This document shows, one piece after another, positions 3,630-5,003 of a stretch of DNA of 5,003 bases. The stretch spans positions 1 to 5,003 of the forward strand of contig JAEERN010000202.1 in assembly GCA_016285815.1 (NCBI GenBank), written 5' to 3'. The DNA comes from Clostridiales bacterium. Lineage in GTDB: Bacteria; Bacillota; Clostridia; Oscillospirales; QAMX01. A program made the position numbers and the translations under genes. The notes under the pieces were generated by a model that was given only the letters and a program-made list of their open reading frames with translations, made no database searches and had not been told where the DNA came from. Each line of letters starts with the position of its first letter. Position 1 is the stretch's first letter.

Positions 3630-5003
3630 GTGGATCGTTACAAGGTTTCGGGCATGAGCTGCGCGGCGTGCAGCGCCCGGGTGGAAAAGGCCGTGTCCGG
3701 CGTGCCGGGGGTGACGTCGTGCAGCGTCAGTCTGCTGACAAACTCCATGGGCGTCGAGGGTTCGGCGGAGCCGGCGGCGGTGATCGCCGCCGTCGAAGCG
3801 GCGGGCTACGGCGCGGAACAGGAGGGAGCCGCGGCCCCCGCCGCGCGGGAGGACGCGCTGACCGACCGGGAGACGCCGAAGCTGCTGGTCCGGCTGATCG
3901 TCTCGGCGGGCCTGTGCACGGTGCTGATGCTCGTCGGCATGGGACATATGCTGTTCGGGCTGCCCCTGCCGCCGTTCCTGGCGGGGGACCACGTGGCCAT
4001 GGCGCTGGTCCAGCTGCTGCTGGCCGCGGCGGTGATGGTGGTGAACCAGCGGTTTTTCGTCAGCGGCGTGCGGGGGCTGATCCACCGGAGCCCCAACATG
4101 GACACGCTGGTGGCCCTGGGCGCCGGAACGGCGTTCCTCTGGAGCGTCGGCGTGACCTTCGCCATGTCCCGCGCCGTGGCCGGCGGGGACGCGGCCCGGG
4201 CCGGAGAATTGATGAACGAGCTGTATTTCGAGTCGTCGGCCATGATCCTGACGCTGATCACCGTGGGCAAGATGCTGGAGGCCCGGTCCAAGGGACGCAC
4301 CACGGACGCGCTGAGGAGCCTGATGAAGCTGGCGCCGGAGACGGCGACGGTGATCCGGAACGGCGCCGAGATCGCGGTGCCGCTGGCGCAGGTCCGCGTG
4401 GGCGAGACGTTCCTCGTCCGGCCGGGCGAGAACGTCCCTGTGGACGGCGTTGTGGAGAGCGGCGGCTCGGCGGTGAACGAGGCGGCCCTGACGGGCGAGA
4501 GCATCCCCGTGGACAAGGCGCCGGGGGACCGGGTGTCGGCCGGAACGGTGAACCTGACGGGGATCCTGCGGTGCTCGGCCACACAGGTGGGCGAGGACAC
4601 GACGCTGTCGCGCATCATCCGCATGGTGAGCGACGCGGCGGCCACCAAGGCGCCCATCGCCAAGCTGGCCGACAAGGTCGCGGGCGTGTTCGTGCCCGTG
4701 GTCATGGGGATCGCGCTGGTCACCTTCGCGGCGTGGTGGATCGCGCGGGGCGACGCGGGCTTTGCCGTGGCCCGCGGTATCTCGGTGCTGGTCATCAGCT
4801 GCCCCTGCGCGCTGGGACTGGCCACGCCCGTGGCCGTCATGGTGGGAAGCGGCGTCGGCGCGAAGAACGGGATCCTGTTCAAGACCGCCGCCGCGCTGGA
4901 AGAGACGGGCCGCGTGCAGATCGCGGTGATGGACAAGACCGGCACCGTCACCGAGGGAGAGCCCCGGGTGACGGACGTCGTCCCGGCGGAGGGCGTGTCG
5001 GAG
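3630..5003 (+). CDS. copA: Cu(I)-exporting P1B-type ATPase CopA, 3' part beyond window
   Basis: The first 458 codons of an ATPase that pumps Cu(I) out of the cytoplasm. One N-terminal heavy-metal-associated domain (about 3-62) has the copper motif GMSCAAC (8-14). Six membrane helices lie near 85-108, 121-143, 156-180, 198-215, 350-373 and 382-408. The actuator domain carries TGES (288-291), the sixth helix the transport motif SCPCALGLATP (Cys391, Cys393), and DKTGT begins at the phosphorylated Asp435. The rest of the phosphorylation domain, the nucleotide domain and the last two helices, whose residues complete the metal-specificity signature, are outside the window. Copper specificity is therefore inferred from CPC plus the adjacent csoR; Ag(I) is a likely second substrate. 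I chose the GTG at 3630 because it places the metal-binding domain at residue 3 and follows GAGGAAAGG (3613-3621); the first ATG, at 3654, is inside the metal motif and cannot be the start. No frameshift or missing catalytic residue is visible. Confidence 0.96.
   Translation, partial: MDRYKVSGMSCAACSARVEKAVSGVPGVTSCSVSLLTNSMGVEGSAEPAAVIAAVEAAGYGAEQEGAAAPAAREDALTDRETPKLLVRLIVSAGLCTVLMLVGMGHMLFGLPLPPFLAGDHVAMALVQLLLAAAVMVVNQRFFVSGVRGLIHRSPNMDTLVALGAGTAFLWSVGVTFAMSRAVAGGDAARAGELMNELYFESSAMILTLITVGKMLEARSKGRTTDALRSLMKLAPETATVIRNGAEIAVPLAQVRVGETFLVRPGENVPVDGVVESGGSAVNEAALTGESIPVDKAPGDRVSAGTVNLTGILRCSATQVGEDTTLSRIIRMVSDAAATKAPIAKLADKVAGVFVPVVMGIALVTFAAWWIARGDAGFAVARGISVLVISCPCALGLATPVAVMVGSGVGAKNGILFKTAAALEETGRVQIAVMDKTGTVTEGEPRVTDVVPAEGVSE

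Noticed and set aside
3250..3657. Plus-strand ATG frame starting in the CsoR operator and overlapping csoR
   Set aside because: It lacks a ribosome site, lies out of frame with the clear CsoR reading frame, and has no family resemblance.
3806..4951. 381-residue minus-strand open frame opposite copA
   Set aside because: Thr/Ser/Pro/Ala-rich antisense of the CopA reading frame, which has an unbroken set of P-type ATPase motifs on the plus strand.

Overview
The window looks like chromosomal DNA from a high-GC member of the Firmicutes (Bacillota), most likely a Clostridia/Oscillospiraceae-type gut organism. Support for this: strong AGGAGG-type ribosome binding sites, sigma-A promoters (TTGACA/TATAAT class) in short AT-richer gaps, two lipoproteins with Ser/Thr/Pro/Glu- or Thr/Ala/Glu-rich linkers, a Clostridia-style YkuD L,D-transpeptidase, and a CsoR-CopA pair of the type I know from that group. 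The taxonomic call is inference; there is no rRNA or marker gene here.

Layout. (a) 1-144, minus: the N-terminus of a lipoprotein that runs off the left edge. (b) 145-387: intergenic, with a -10 element for that gene, a dyad enclosing an 11-G run, and the rho-independent terminator of the unit to its right. (c) 388-3123, minus: a three-gene, apparently single transcription unit, read right to left as L,D-transpeptidase lipoprotein, OmpR-family response regulator, then two-TM sensor histidine kinase. It has a near-consensus promoter at 3165-3193 and a terminator at 335-361. (d) 3124-3286: a compact divergent promoter region whose two -35 boxes are 15 bp apart. (e) 3287-5003, plus: csoR (copper-sensing repressor) followed 31 bp later by copA (Cu+ P1B-type ATPase), which is cut by the right edge of the window.

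How it works together. The right side is a classical copper-efflux cassette. CsoR should bind a 7-3-7 palindrome (ATACCCC-AAT-GGGGTAT) over the predicted transcription start and release it when Cu(I) loads its Cys49/His74/Cys78 site, so that CopA is made and exports Cu(I). The left side is an envelope unit: a membrane-anchored enzyme that cross-links or modifies peptidoglycan, co-transcribed with a two-component system whose kinase has almost no extracytoplasmic loop and so probably senses within or at the membrane. The two units share only the promoter region, and I see no sequence evidence that they are functionally linked.

I do not see a clearly new system. The observations most worth a second look are the substituted phosphatase-motif residue in the kinase, the recently expanded 15-bp repeat in the transpeptidase linker, and the poly-G dyad upstream of the left lipoprotein. 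The long plus-strand ORFs opposite the kinase, regulator and transpeptidase, and the minus-strand ORFs opposite copA, are high-GC shadows.
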